NCBI RefSeq assembly: GCF_025136295.1
Contig: NZ_CP062788.1
Span: 3,613,588-3,677,587, forward strand
Source of the DNA: Aestuariispira ectoiniformans
GTDB taxonomy: Bacteria > Pseudomonadota > Alphaproteobacteria > UBA8366 > Aestuariispiraceae
Reading direction: 5' to 3'
DNA length: 64,000 nucleotides
Within the stretch, counting starts at the first letter, position 1, and every line of letters begins with the position of its first letter. Made by a program: the position numbers and the translations under genes. The notes under the pieces were generated by a model, which was not told where the DNA came from, ran no database searches, and saw nothing but the letters and a program-made list of their open reading frames with translations. Positions 31,595-39,820 of this stretch are shown piece after piece.

Positions 31595-32125
31595 CTAACG
31601 CATCAGGAGGTACACACGGGCCACTTCATTGGTAGAAACGTTGGCAAGTTCCGCCACGCGTGTGAGGGACAAGCCGTCCTTGAGCAGCGCACTGATCAGC
31701 CGAAACTGATCATGCTCCGACGGGGTGTAGGAACTATAGAAGCTGCGCGGGATGCTCTGGCCCCGCTGGCGTTTGCGCGCCTGCTGTTCCTCGCTCAGGC
31801 CACGTTCGCGGGCGGCCTGACGGGCCATTTCAAAGCGATATTTCTCTGCCGCCTCTTTTTCGCGCATCATGCGCATGGTGGCGGACTGCCAGGCATCATG
31901 CGCGGATTGACGGTGGGCCTTTGCTTCCTTTTCGGAAACCTTGCCGTCATAGACTTCCGGATGGGTTTCGACGATCGCCTCGTCCAGCGTCATATTCCAC
32001 TGACCGGCAAGGCGCTCTGCCGCCACACGGGCAGCCTCGCGCTCACCTTCCAGTGTCGCCGACTTCATGACCAGGATAACCTTGCGAAAACGCTCCCGGT
32101 CGCGCTCTTTGATCGTCACACTCAT
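31595..32125 (-). CDS. DUF2786-like protein with C-terminal HTH-like segment
   Basis: A 176-residue basic, soluble, highly helical protein. The first 60 residues (RFRKVILVMKSATLEGEREAARVAAERLAGQWNMTLDEA) match the DUF2786 pattern, a region that pairs with SprT-like proteases in other bacteria. The middle is a charged coiled coil. The C-terminus FRLISALLKDGLSLTRVAELANVSTNEVARVYLLMR reads like an HTH. The combination suggests nucleic-acid binding, but no function is known. It lies upstream of the cytochrome and downstream of the J-domain gene on the same strand. Confidence 0.72.
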   Translation of the reverse strand: MSVTIKERDRERFRKVILVMKSATLEGEREAARVAAERLAGQWNMTLDEAIVETHPEVYDGKVSEKEAKAHRQSAHDAWQSATMRMMREKEAAEKYRFEMARQAARERGLSEEQQARKRQRGQSIPRSFYSSYTPSEHDQFRLISALLKDGLSLTRVAELANVSTNEVARVYLLMR

Positions 32126-32200
32126 ACGTCAATTATTCCAAGTCGGGGCGGCATGCTCAAGGTGCCCCGTTAAGTGGCTGGCAGTGATGGCTGATTCCGG

Positions 32201-32926
32201 TCAGCCAAGCAATACGTCTTTGGCCTCATTGATTTTGGCGGCCCAATAGTCCGATCCGCCATGGTCGGGATGGGCCTGTTTCATCAGGCGCCGATGGGCT
32301 GCCCGAATATCGTCTTCCGAGGCCCCCTTGTCCAGCCCCAAGACCGCCAGTGCTTCGTCGCGGGACATGCCGTCCCGGCCATTGGCCCTGGCCGTGCGTT
32401 CGTCTTCCCGTCCAGCACTTCCCTCACCGCCTTCATACTGCTGCCGCCAATCGGCGCCGAGGGTACGGTCGAAATAGGCGGCCAGCAGGCTGCAGGATTT
32501 GCGGTCATCCTGGACATGGGTCCAGAGGCTTTTGCGCTCCCCGTCATCCAGAGAGGACAGCATCCGCCCTGCCAGTGCCCCGGTAAGGACTTCGCCATCC
32601 ATCCGACCGGATTTCAGGTCCATCTCCATGGCGAGATGGCTGCTGCGGACATGAGAGGTTTTTCCCGGACTGGGGCCACCCATGGCGCGCCGCATACGAT
32701 TGAACAGCTTGAATCGCTGAACCCAGGGCAGGATCGCAAGGGCCGCAAACCAGAGAAACTGAATCTGCCCACGGGCCATCAGCACAGCCGTCACCAGGAT
32801 AACCACGAGGGCGAAAAGCCATTTCAGCCCCCGGATCACCGCTTTCGGGTCGGCATTGGCGATGAGATACAGCAGGCAGATGCCCGCCAGTAACAAGGCA
32901 AGCCCGAAGGTAAACCAACCTATCAT
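32201..32926 (-). CDS. Membrane-anchored J-domain protein
   Basis: A 241-residue inner-membrane co-chaperone. Two hydrophobic segments near the N-terminus (WFTFGLALLLAGICLLYLIA and WLFALVVILVTAVLMARGQIQFLWFAALAIL) anchor it, and a C-terminal J domain SRDEALAVLGLDKGASEDDIRAAHRRLMKQAHPDHGGSDYWAAKINEAKDVLLG carries the HPD motif at 219-221. The layout resembles DjlA/Pam18-type proteins. Its start overlaps the stop of the VWA gene in ATGA, so the two are cotranslated. Confidence 0.87.
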   Translation of the reverse strand: MIGWFTFGLALLLAGICLLYLIANADPKAVIRGLKWLFALVVILVTAVLMARGQIQFLWFAALAILPWVQRFKLFNRMRRAMGGPSPGKTSHVRSSHLAMEMDLKSGRMDGEVLTGALAGRMLSSLDDGERKSLWTHVQDDRKSCSLLAAYFDRTLGADWRQQYEGGEGSAGREDERTARANGRDGMSRDEALAVLGLDKGASEDDIRAAHRRLMKQAHPDHGGSDYWAAKINEAKDVLLG

Positions 32927-33660
32927 TTATTCTGCTGCCCCCGAAAGCGGCTGGTCAGCTTCAGCACTTCCCCGCCAACCCTGTCGGAATAATCCAGCAT
33001 CGCCTGACGACCTCCCGCCGCATAGACGGCCACCGCCGCCAACAGGTCACGCAACTGTTTCGCGCTGTTCATGTCAAAACTGCACCAAGCACCGCCGGTC
33101 AATTTTGCAATCTGGCGGAATGCCCTTTCGGCCACAGGGTTCAGCCCTTCCTGAAACAGGAAGACCGGCACGCCCATCATGCCCAGTTCACCAGCCTTTG
33201 CGCAGACATCATCAATTTCCTCTTCAAAGGCGTCGCCGACAAAGATCACTGCATCCACCTTTTCTTTCCGGGTCTGGTTCAGGCAATGGGCCAGAACCCG
33301 GTCGATCTGGGTATGGCCGCCCAGGCAGCTAACACTGGTCATCAACCGCGACAGGCCTTTACCGTCCATCTGCCATTTACTGGCCTTGCATTCCTTGTAG
33401 CCACGGTAATAGACAAGCTGCACCTCCAGCCCGCCGATCGTCTGGGTCTCCTGAAACATATCCGCCTGAATATGGCAGGCATGATCCCACAGGGGCTGAC
33501 GGCTGGCCGTGGCATCCATAGCGAAGATCAGCCGCCCACGACGGCCCATCCCCGCGCTGGCGGCAGGTTTCATGGACTGCACCTTGTCCAGGAAGGCGTC
33601 GATTTCGTCATCGCTGGAGACGGGTTTCGTCTCCGGTCGGTCGCTCGGCAATTTGCTCAT
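32923..33660 (-). CDS. VWA-domain protein
   Basis: A 245-residue protein without signal peptide. The von Willebrand A fold shows a MIDAS DATAS at 49-53 (RLIFAMDATASRQPLWDHACHIQADMF), then SVSCLGGHTQIDRVLAHCLNQ and DAVIFVGDAFEE. Such domains bind metal and mediate protein contacts. The conserved overlap with the J-domain gene suggests a joint role, perhaps chaperone-linked complex assembly, but the process is unknown. The start at 33660 is chosen to match the domain; the longer frame is not conserved. Confidence 0.85.
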   Translation of the reverse strand: MSKLPSDRPETKPVSSDDEIDAFLDKVQSMKPAASAGMGRRGRLIFAMDATASRQPLWDHACHIQADMFQETQTIGGLEVQLVYYRGYKECKASKWQMDGKGLSRLMTSVSCLGGHTQIDRVLAHCLNQTRKEKVDAVIFVGDAFEEEIDDVCAKAGELGMMGVPVFLFQEGLNPVAERAFRQIAKLTGGAWCSFDMNSAKQLRDLLAAVAVYAAGGRQAMLDYSDRVGGEVLKLTSRFRGQQNK

Positions 33661-33718
33661 ACCCCAAATATAAGGAAAAGCCGCCCAACCGCCTATAGCA
33701 TCACGATTATTTTTTCGA

Positions 33719-34549
33719 TCAGGATTCCGCGACCGGCAGACCGATGATCTGCAGCAGATTGCGCACTTCCTGACGGGCCGCCACATGGGACATGCTCATC
33801 CGCACGCCGGTTTTCGCCTTGCGCAGGTCCAGCAGCGTCAGGCCGTCCAGGAACAATTCACGGAAGATCACACGCTCCGAAAAGCCGGGGGCGGTACGAA
33901 AGCCAATACGCCGCGCCAGCGCGGTGACGGCCTTTTCCATGGCCTGCTGGTTTTTGGAATCCAGTTGCCCCAGACGGTTTCGCATGACAATCCAGTCGAA
34001 GGTCCGGTTCATCCCGACGCGTTTGGCCCGGATCATCTTTGATTCGAAGACGATCTGCGCATATTGCCCGGGCCGCGCCACCTCATAAGTTTCCGGATTG
34101 ACCGCAGCCAGAATATCCAGATCGACGAAACTGTCGTTCAACGGCGTGATCAGTACATCGGCATAGGAATGGCCGATACGCCCCAGAAAACTGTCGCTGC
34201 CCGGCGTGTCGATCACAAGAAAATCATTCTGGGCGGTCAAGCGGTTCACCGCCTCGGCCACGCGGGCCTCGTCTTCCGCCTTGGCGGCCACACGGTCCGC
34301 ATTCGTGCTAGGCAGAATCGCATCAAAGGCGGGCATGGGCAGATGAACGCCCTTCCGCTCTGTAAAGTTTTTTCGGTTGGCCAGATAATGGGACAGCGTC
34401 GCCTGACGCGCATCCAGGTCCAGCGCCGCCACCCGATATCCGTTGTTCAGCAGGGCGGCAATCATATGCATCGCCGTGGTCGATTTACCCGACCCGCCCT
34501 TTTCGTTTCCAACGACAATAATCCGTGCCGTATCCTCGGCCTGCTCCAT
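33719..34549 (-). CDS. mipZ: Division-site positioning ATPase MipZ
   Basis: A 276-residue ParA/MinD-type ATPase. The deviant Walker A is K17-G-G-S-G-K22-S-T, followed by DLDARQATLSHYLANR, the Walker B-like FLVIDTPGSDSFLGR and ERVIFRELFLDGLTLLDL at the C-terminus, as in Caulobacter MipZ. MipZ forms a polar gradient that blocks FtsZ assembly away from midcell, replacing MinCDE in Alphaproteobacteria. The ATG at 34549 gives the family length; an upstream extension in frame is rejected. Confidence 0.95.
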   Translation of the reverse strand: MEQAEDTARIIVVGNEKGGSGKSTTAMHMIAALLNNGYRVAALDLDARQATLSHYLANRKNFTERKGVHLPMPAFDAILPSTNADRVAAKAEDEARVAEAVNRLTAQNDFLVIDTPGSDSFLGRIGHSYADVLITPLNDSFVDLDILAAVNPETYEVARPGQYAQIVFESKMIRAKRVGMNRTFDWIVMRNRLGQLDSKNQQAMEKAVTALARRIGFRTAPGFSERVIFRELFLDGLTLLDLRKAKTGVRMSMSHVAARQEVRNLLQIIGLPVAES

Positions 34550-34705
34550 CGTCACACTCACACGCTGAAACCCTGATGAAATCCGGTCTTTCCCCGGGAA
34601 GAAAGGACAGACGACGTTCTGTCGAATTCGACACCCCTCTTTGCCGTCTGCGCCGCATAGTGTACAAAGCTTGGACGAAAGGGCAAGCAAGGGAATATCA
34701 TCGAA

Positions 34706-35311
34706 GTGTTTCAAGGGTTTGGTAAAGTCATCCGCGGCGGCTTTCTGGTCGCGTTACTGGGACTCGGGGCCTGTTCGGAACTGGGCTGGAATCCGCTCGA
34801 TCCGGACTATATTCCGCCGGAGCAGGATGTGACGCTGCCCACGCCGGCAGCCCTTGCCTTTGACCTGCCGACGCTGGGCACTCTCACCCCCGTCTACAAG
34901 GCAACCGTGCTGGCCGATCCGCTGCGGGCAGACCGGCGGCGAAGCTGGTCCGGCGATGAAACAACCGAACCGCAGGCCTCCATCATGGTGCGCTACAGCA
35001 TGGATGAGACGCCGCTTGCCATCCCTGTGGATCCGAAGGACGCCATTGCCTATTGGCCCGCCCTGTCCTGGCGCAGCCTGGATTTCCAGCCCCTCTATGA
35101 GACCCGCAACGCCTTGGGTCCGGTTTTATGGCGGCGCTTCGTCATGGGGCCATTTACCTGCGTGATCCTGCAGCAAACGGTGCAGAACAAGCTTCTCGCC
35201 GGCTATTACTGCAGCCCCGCCGGGGAGGAATTGAGCGAAGGCCAGGCGGAAACGGTCGCGCAATCGGTTCGGTTCGAGGACAGCACGCCCGCGGACCAAC
35301 CCGCCTCCTAA
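34706..35311 (+). CDS. Uncharacterised lipoprotein
   Basis: A 201-residue protein with lipoprotein signal MFQGFGKVIRGGFLVALLGLGACSE (lipobox GLGAC), starting at GTG 34706. The mature domain is compact, with paired cysteines in FTCVILQQTVQNKLLAGYYC suggesting an oxidised periplasmic fold. I recognise no family. It is divergent from mipZ and lies upstream of the DUF3750 gene by about 100 bases, possibly in one transcript. Confidence 0.75.
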   Translation: MFQGFGKVIRGGFLVALLGLGACSELGWNPLDPDYIPPEQDVTLPTPAALAFDLPTLGTLTPVYKATVLADPLRADRRRSWSGDETTEPQASIMVRYSMDETPLAIPVDPKDAIAYWPALSWRSLDFQPLYETRNALGPVLWRRFVMGPFTCVILQQTVQNKLLAGYYCSPAGEELSEGQAETVAQSVRFEDSTPADQPAS

Positions 35312-35415
35312 AATCACAAAGCGGACGGCGATCACCCTCTAGTGACCACAATCCGGCCTTGTTTTTCAGGCCCGCTGTTTCCATTTCATGGGTATCTTCA
35401 CCAAAGGGGTGTTTC

Positions 35416-36222
35416 ATGACATGGCGCAGAATTCTTTTTCGTCCCGCAACCCTCTTCCTGGCGCTGGCCGTGACCGTCGGTCTGACCGCATGGGGGCGTA
35501 ACGTGTCTGCGGACTGGCGCACTGCCAATCGCGATTCGGTGGGCATCGCCCCCGACCCGGCAACAACACCCGAACCCGTCATTCAGGTTTATGGCGCACG
35601 CACCTATGGTTGGCGCGGCGTCTTTGCCGTGCATACCTGGATTGCCGTCAAACCCGAAAATGCAAGCCAGTACACGGTCTATCATGTGATCGGCTGGCAG
35701 GTGCGCCGCGGGTTACCCGCCGTCGTCATCCGTAAGGATATCCCCGACAGGCGCTGGTACGACGCGGAACCTGTCTTGCTGAAGCATCTTCAGGGTGACG
35801 GCATCGGCGCCATCATCGACAAGGTGGATGCCGCGGCGCGCAGTTACCCCTACGCGGACCGCTATACCGCCTACCCCGGCCCAAACAGCAACACCTTTAC
35901 CGCCTGGGTCGGCCGTCAGGTGCCGGAACTGCAGTTGGACCTGCCACCGACCGCCATCGGCAAGGATTACATGCCGCCCGACACCCTGGCCGACAGCGGC
36001 ATCAGCAATACCGGCCTGCAGGTTTCCTTCCTGGGACTGTTGGGGGTTACCGTTGCCCGTGAAGAAGGCCTTGAGATCAATATCGCCGGATTATCTTTCG
36101 GCATTGATCCCGGCGACCTGTCGCTGCGGTTACCCCTGATCGGGACAATCGGCCCCGGTGCGGAAGACAAAAGAGAAAAACCCGCACCAGAGCCGGTACG
36201 GGTTTCCGTAGAATCTGATTAA
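35416..36222 (+). CDS. DUF3750 membrane-anchored protein
   Basis: A 268-residue protein with an N-terminal membrane anchor (LFRPATLFLALAVTVGLTAWG). The DUF3750 domain follows: VIQVYGARTYGWRGVFAVHTWIAVKPENASQYTVYHVIGWQVRRG, DAAARSYPYADRYTAYPGPNSNTFTAWVGRQVPEL and LPPTAIGKDYMP. The HTW and PGPNSNTF blocks resemble proteins of the papain-like NlpC/P60 circular-permuted group, but no catalytic Cys is visible. The start at 35416 fits the anchor; an ORF extension upstream overlaps the previous gene. Confidence 0.85.
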   Translation: MTWRRILFRPATLFLALAVTVGLTAWGRNVSADWRTANRDSVGIAPDPATTPEPVIQVYGARTYGWRGVFAVHTWIAVKPENASQYTVYHVIGWQVRRGLPAVVIRKDIPDRRWYDAEPVLLKHLQGDGIGAIIDKVDAAARSYPYADRYTAYPGPNSNTFTAWVGRQVPELQLDLPPTAIGKDYMPPDTLADSGISNTGLQVSFLGLLGVTVAREEGLEINIAGLSFGIDPGDLSLRLPLIGTIGPGAEDKREKPAPEPVRVSVESD

Positions 36223-36233
36223 CAAGCCGGTTT

Positions 36234-36854
36234 TTATTTCGACTTGTCTTCCATGCTTTCCAGGCGTTTCTGCATGGCGTCCAGTTGCTTTTGCAAATCC
36301 TTCAACTGATCGCCGCCTTCACTGGCGCGCTCCTGTTCCGGTTCCGGTGCGGAGGCAGGGGCTGCCGGTTTACCGCCCGTCATGCCTGAAAAAGGCGAGA
36401 ACATCTGCATGGCCTGTTCGAACATGGCCATATTCTGCTGGCCCATTTTCTCCAGATTGCCGAAGGGGAATACCGAACCGAAGGTATCCTGCATATATTG
36501 CTGAATCTGTTCCTGGTTCTGGCCGAAACTTTTCATTGTCATGTCCAGATACTGCGGCAACAGCATCTGTTTCATATTGTCCCCATAGTAACTGATCAAC
36601 TGGCGCAGGAAGCTGATCGGAAGCAGGTTCTGGTTCCCCTTGCTTTCCTCTTCCACGATGATCTGCGTCAGGACGGACCGCGTGATATCCTCGCCGCTCT
36701 TGGCGTCGAAAACCGCGAATTCCACCCCGTCCTTCACCATCTGGCACAGATGGTCCAGAGTTACATAACTACTGGTGGCCGTATTGTAGAGCCGCCTGTT
36801 CGCATATTTCTTGATTGTGATGGGCTCCTGCCCACCTTTAGTCGCGTCAACCAT
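36234..36854 (-). CDS. phaR: Polyhydroxyalkanoate synthesis repressor PhaR
   Basis: A 206-residue regulator. The N-terminal DNA-binding PHB_acc_N domain ITIKKYANRRLYNTATSSYVTLDHLCQMVKDGVEFAVFDAKSGEDITRSVLTQIIVEEE is diagnostic. Next is SFLRQLISYYGDNMKQMLLPQYLDMTMKSFGQNQEQIQQYM, the PHB-accumulation domain that senses PHA granules, and a coiled-coil tail. PhaR releases its DNA when it binds PHA, derepressing phasin and synthesis genes. ATG 36854 fits the family. It is divergent from the PHA-synthase-like locus; candidate PhaR sites lie between. Confidence 0.93.
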   Translation of the reverse strand: MVDATKGGQEPITIKKYANRRLYNTATSSYVTLDHLCQMVKDGVEFAVFDAKSGEDITRSVLTQIIVEEESKGNQNLLPISFLRQLISYYGDNMKQMLLPQYLDMTMKSFGQNQEQIQQYMQDTFGSVFPFGNLEKMGQQNMAMFEQAMQMFSPFSGMTGGKPAAPASAPEPEQERASEGGDQLKDLQKQLDAMQKRLESMEDKSK

Positions 36855-36932
36855 AACCAGCAACCGGCTCCCTATTATATTCTCTTGCCTTATCCTTGGA
36901 CGGTCGCGGTTCCTGCCGCAACCTCTTATTTT

Positions 36933-36981
36933 GCAACGCATAACAGATAAGCAGTCAAGCGCCAAGAAAATGCTGCGTTGC
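36933..36981. promoter_or_regulatory. Candidate PhaR operator pair between phaR and the PHA locus
   Basis: GCAACGCA at 36933-36940 and its inverted copy TGCGTTGC at 36974-36981 sit between the divergent genes. The inverted copy extends to GCAACGCAGCA on the minus strand, matching GCAATGCAGCA upstream of phaA at 10 of 11 positions. PhaR sites elsewhere are TGC-rich. Confidence 0.5.
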
Positions 36982-37076
36982 CAAAGCATCTGATGTCAGT
37001 CATTTTTGGCCCGAAAAAACAGTTATTCCGTTCATCCCAATGGTCACGAGCCTTCAGCATCGCTATAGTAACACAG

Positions 37077-37433
37077 ATGGATAAAGCACCGGAAATGCGG
37101 GACCTGGCCGCGCGGATACTGGACCTTTGGCAGGAGCAACTGACCCTGATGGCCCAGGATTCCGAATATATGCGGCTGGCCCAGACAAACCTTACGGCAT
37201 GGGGCAATTTCTTTGGCTACAACGCAAGCGCAGCACGGACGGATGGGTCCACGTCCTCTCCCGCTTCATCTGACCTCGGCAATGGCGACCTTGACCAGCT
37301 CGCCCATCGCGTTGACGAGCTTGATCGGCGGCTGCGACAGCTCGAACAAGGCAGCCCTGCACCCAAGTCTTCAGGAAAAGGCCGCAAACCTGAGCGCGGA
37401 CCTGCAAAACGCCCTCCGGCAAAACGCGGATAG
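37077..37433 (+). CDS. Short helical protein overlapping the PHA-synthase-like gene
   Basis: A 118-residue protein beginning MDKAPEMRDLAARILDLWQEQLTLMAQDSEYMRLAQTNLTAWGNFFG, an amphipathic helical segment like the start of PhaE/phasin-type PHA granule proteins. A linker leads to a coiled coil, DLDQLAHRVDELDRRLRQLEQ, and a basic tail rich in P-K-R. Both ends look like real protein. It overlaps the next gene by 191 bases in another frame. I infer a PHA-synthase partner; family membership is not certain. Confidence 0.65.
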   Translation: MDKAPEMRDLAARILDLWQEQLTLMAQDSEYMRLAQTNLTAWGNFFGYNASAARTDGSTSSPASSDLGNGDLDQLAHRVDELDRRLRQLEQGSPAPKSSGKGRKPERGPAKRPPAKRG

Positions 37434-38463
37434 CCCCGCCTTCGCCGAACTCTATCAGGCGCTTGGCGAGGAAATCAGCCACCGCAGTAATCAGTTCCTG
37501 GCCGGGATCGAAGCCTATCGGCGTCACGCCTATCGCCGCAATCTGCCCCCCGTTGACAGTATCCACACCATGGGCAGCACCCAGGTTCTGGATTTTGGTG
37601 GCGACGGCCCGCCCGTTCTTCTCGTCCCGTCCCTGGTCAACCGGGGTTACATCCTGGACCTGTCAGAGGATTGCAGCCTTGCCCGCTGGCTGGCCGGTCA
37701 GGGCGTGCATCCCTATCTGGTGGAATGGGGGATGCCCGGCGACGAAGAGACACAATTCGGCCTGGAGGACTATATCCGGCGTTTGACCATGGTGCTGGAA
37801 GACCTGGCGGCCCGGCATGGGGAACCGGTTATCCTGCTGGGCTATTGCATGGGTGGCCTACTGACGTTGAGCGCCTGTTTGCAGGTACCGCAATATGTGT
37901 CCCGTCAGATTCTGATGGCAACGCCCTGGGACTTCCATAGTGACGGTGGCACCCAGGCAGGCATCCTGGGCAGTATGCAACCCTGGCTGGATTGGGTGGT
38001 CACCACCTATGACATGCTGCCGACCGATGTGTTGCAGATGTTTTTCACCCTGCTCGACCCGCTTCTGGGTCTGAAGAAATTCACTCGCTTTGCCGACCTG
38101 GACCCGGCCAGTGACCAGGCGCGCGCCTTTGTCGCATTGGAAGACTGGCTGAATGACGGCGTGCCGCTGACCGGGCCGACCGCGCGGACCTGCCTGCACG
38201 ACTGGTATGGCGACAATCTGACAGCCAAGGGCACATGGACCGTGGGTGGCAAGGCCGTGCTGCCCGAAAACTGTCAGGTGCCGACACTATGCCTGATCCC
38301 CTCCGGCGACCGGATCGTTCCCCCCGCCTCTGCACAGGCGCTGGCGGACAAGCTGCCACATGGGACGACCATTACGCCCCACGCCGGGCATATCGGCATG
38401 GTCACCAGCCGCCGGGCACGGGATGGCGTTTGGCAGGAAATCCTGCAATTCGCGTTGAGTTAA
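37243..38463 (+). CDS. PHA-synthase-like alpha/beta hydrolase
   Basis: A 406-residue protein of the PhaC-like alpha/beta fold. The nucleophile elbow is GYCMGG with Cys202, as in PHA synthases, and the catalytic Asp and His are in PSGDRIVPP and PHAGHIGM. VLLVPSLVNRGYILDLSEDCSLARWLAGQGVHPYLVEWGMPG is typical of class III PhaC. The N-terminus MGPRPLPLHLTSAMATLTSSPIALTSLIGG matches the family's usual start, so the ATG at 37243 is chosen although it lies within the previous gene. It probably polymerises hydroxyacyl-CoA, or is a related acyltransferase. Confidence 0.85.
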   Translation: MGPRPLPLHLTSAMATLTSSPIALTSLIGGCDSSNKAALHPSLQEKAANLSADLQNALRQNADSPAFAELYQALGEEISHRSNQFLAGIEAYRRHAYRRNLPPVDSIHTMGSTQVLDFGGDGPPVLLVPSLVNRGYILDLSEDCSLARWLAGQGVHPYLVEWGMPGDEETQFGLEDYIRRLTMVLEDLAARHGEPVILLGYCMGGLLTLSACLQVPQYVSRQILMATPWDFHSDGGTQAGILGSMQPWLDWVVTTYDMLPTDVLQMFFTLLDPLLGLKKFTRFADLDPASDQARAFVALEDWLNDGVPLTGPTARTCLHDWYGDNLTAKGTWTVGGKAVLPENCQVPTLCLIPSGDRIVPPASAQALADKLPHGTTITPHAGHIGMVTSRRARDGVWQEILQFALS

Positions 38464-38512
38464 TCCAAATTAAAGCGCTGATTTGTTGTGTCGGCTTTCA
38501 TCTGTCATTATA

Positions 38513-38532
38513 TTGCAATGCAGCAATTGCAG
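38513..38532 (+). promoter_or_regulatory. Candidate PhaR site upstream of phaA
   Basis: TTGCAATGCAGCAATTGCAG contains the GCAATGCAGCA motif shared with the phaR/phaC gap, plus the palindrome GCAATTGC. It is 70-90 bases before the phaA start. Confidence 0.45.
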
Positions 38533-38602
38533 AGTGAACAGGTTTTGACGCCGATGCATCAGGCACGGGTCAGATTCGAGACATCATTGGGAGGAGACGA
38601 CA

Positions 38603-39775
38603 ATGACTGATGTGGTAATCGTCGGCGCAGCACGTACACCGGTTGGTGCATTTAACGGCAGCTTGAGTGCGGTGTCCGCGTCCTATCTCGGGACGGTCGC
38701 CATCAAGGAAGCCCTGAACCGTGCCAAGGTCGACGCTGCGGACGTGGATGAAGTGGTTCTGGGCCAGATCCTGACCGCCGCGCAGGGGCAGAATCCGGCC
38801 CGTCAGGCCGCTGTCGAAGCCGGCATCCCGACCGACAAGACGGCGTATGTGATCAACCAGGTCTGTGGTTCCGGCCTGCGTTCCGTGGCCCTTGGCCTGC
38901 AGGCAATCAAGGCCGGTGACAGCTCCATCGTCGTGGCCGGTGGCCAGGAAAGCATGAGCCAGTCAACCCACGCCGCCTATCTGCGCTCCGGCCAGAAGAT
39001 GGGCGACATGAAATTCATCGACACCATGATCCGGGACGGCCTGTGGTGTGCATTTAACGGCTATCACATGGGTAACACTGCGGAAAACGTTGCCAAGCAG
39101 TGGCAGTTGACCCGCGAGGAACAGGACGCTTTCGCCGCCCATTCCCAGCAAAAGGCCGAAGCCGCCCAGAAGGCAGGCAGGTTCGACGACGAGCTGGTTT
39201 CCGTGACCATCGCTGGCCGCAAGGGCGACACCGTGGTGGACACAGACGAATACCCGCGTCACGGCACGACGGCTGAAAAACTGGCAGCCCTGCGTCCGGC
39301 CTTCGACAAGGAAGGCACCGTAACCGCAGGCAATGCCTCCGGCATCAACGACGGCGCGGCAGCCCTTGTCCTGATGAGTGCGGAAGAGGCTGAAAAACGC
39401 GGCCTGACGCCACTGGCGCGCATCGCCTCCTGGGCGACCGCCGGTGTCGATCCTGCGATCATGGGCACCGGCCCGATCCCGTCTTCCCGCAAGGCCCTGG
39501 AAAAGGCAGGCTGGAAAGTGGACGACCTGGACCTGGTCGAGGCCAACGAAGCCTTCGCCGCCCAGGCGCTGGCCGTCAACAAGGACATGGGCTGGAACCC
39601 GGATATCGTGAACGTCAACGGCGGTGCGATCGCTATCGGCCACCCGATCGGCGCATCCGGCGCACGTGTGCTCGTCACCCTGTTGCACGAAATGCAGAAA
39701 CGCGATTCCAAAAAGGGTCTCGCCACGCTTTGCATCGGTGGCGGCATGGGCGTCGCCATGTGCCTGGAACGCTAA
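38603..39775 (+). CDS. phaA: Acetyl-CoA C-acetyltransferase (PhaA/AtoB type)
   Basis: A 390-residue thiolase that condenses two acetyl-CoA to acetoacetyl-CoA, the first step of PHB synthesis. Catalytic Cys88 is in [11 protein letters not shown], His in [10 protein letters not shown], and the second Cys in [15 protein letters not shown] precedes the ATG. The context with phaR and the PHA-synthase-like gene supports PhaA, but AtoB function cannot be excluded. No phaB is adjacent. Its terminator hairpin is immediately followed by an IS element. Confidence 0.93.
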   Translation: MTDVVIVGAARTPVGAFNGSLSAVSASYLGTVAIKEALNRAKVDAADVDEVVLGQILTAAQGQNPARQAAVEAGIPTDKTAYVINQVCGSGLRSVALGLQAIKAGDSSIVVAGGQESMSQSTHAAYLRSGQKMGDMKFIDTMIRDGLWCAFNGYHMGNTAENVAKQWQLTREEQDAFAAHSQQKAEAAQKAGRFDDELVSVTIAGRKGDTVVDTDEYPRHGTTAEKLAALRPAFDKEGTVTAGNASGINDGAAALVLMSAEEAEKRGLTPLARIASWATAGVDPAIMGTGPIPSSRKALEKAGWKVDDLDLVEANEAFAAQALAVNKDMGWNPDIVNVNGGAIAIGHPIGASGARVLVTLLHEMQKRDSKKGLATLCIGGGMGVAMCLER

Positions 39776-39796
39776 GTTCCAAAAGCCTGAAACAAC

Positions 39797-39820
39797 GAAG
39801 GGCTGTCTCCGGACGGCCCT
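39797..39820. repeat. Left direct repeat flanking the IS (terminator hairpin copy)
   Basis: A 24-base sequence containing an AGGGC...GGCCCT hairpin. It is repeated at 41335-41358 with two differences, and abuts the IS inverted repeat exactly. It appears to be the phaA terminator stem, now without its T-tract. Confidence 0.85.
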
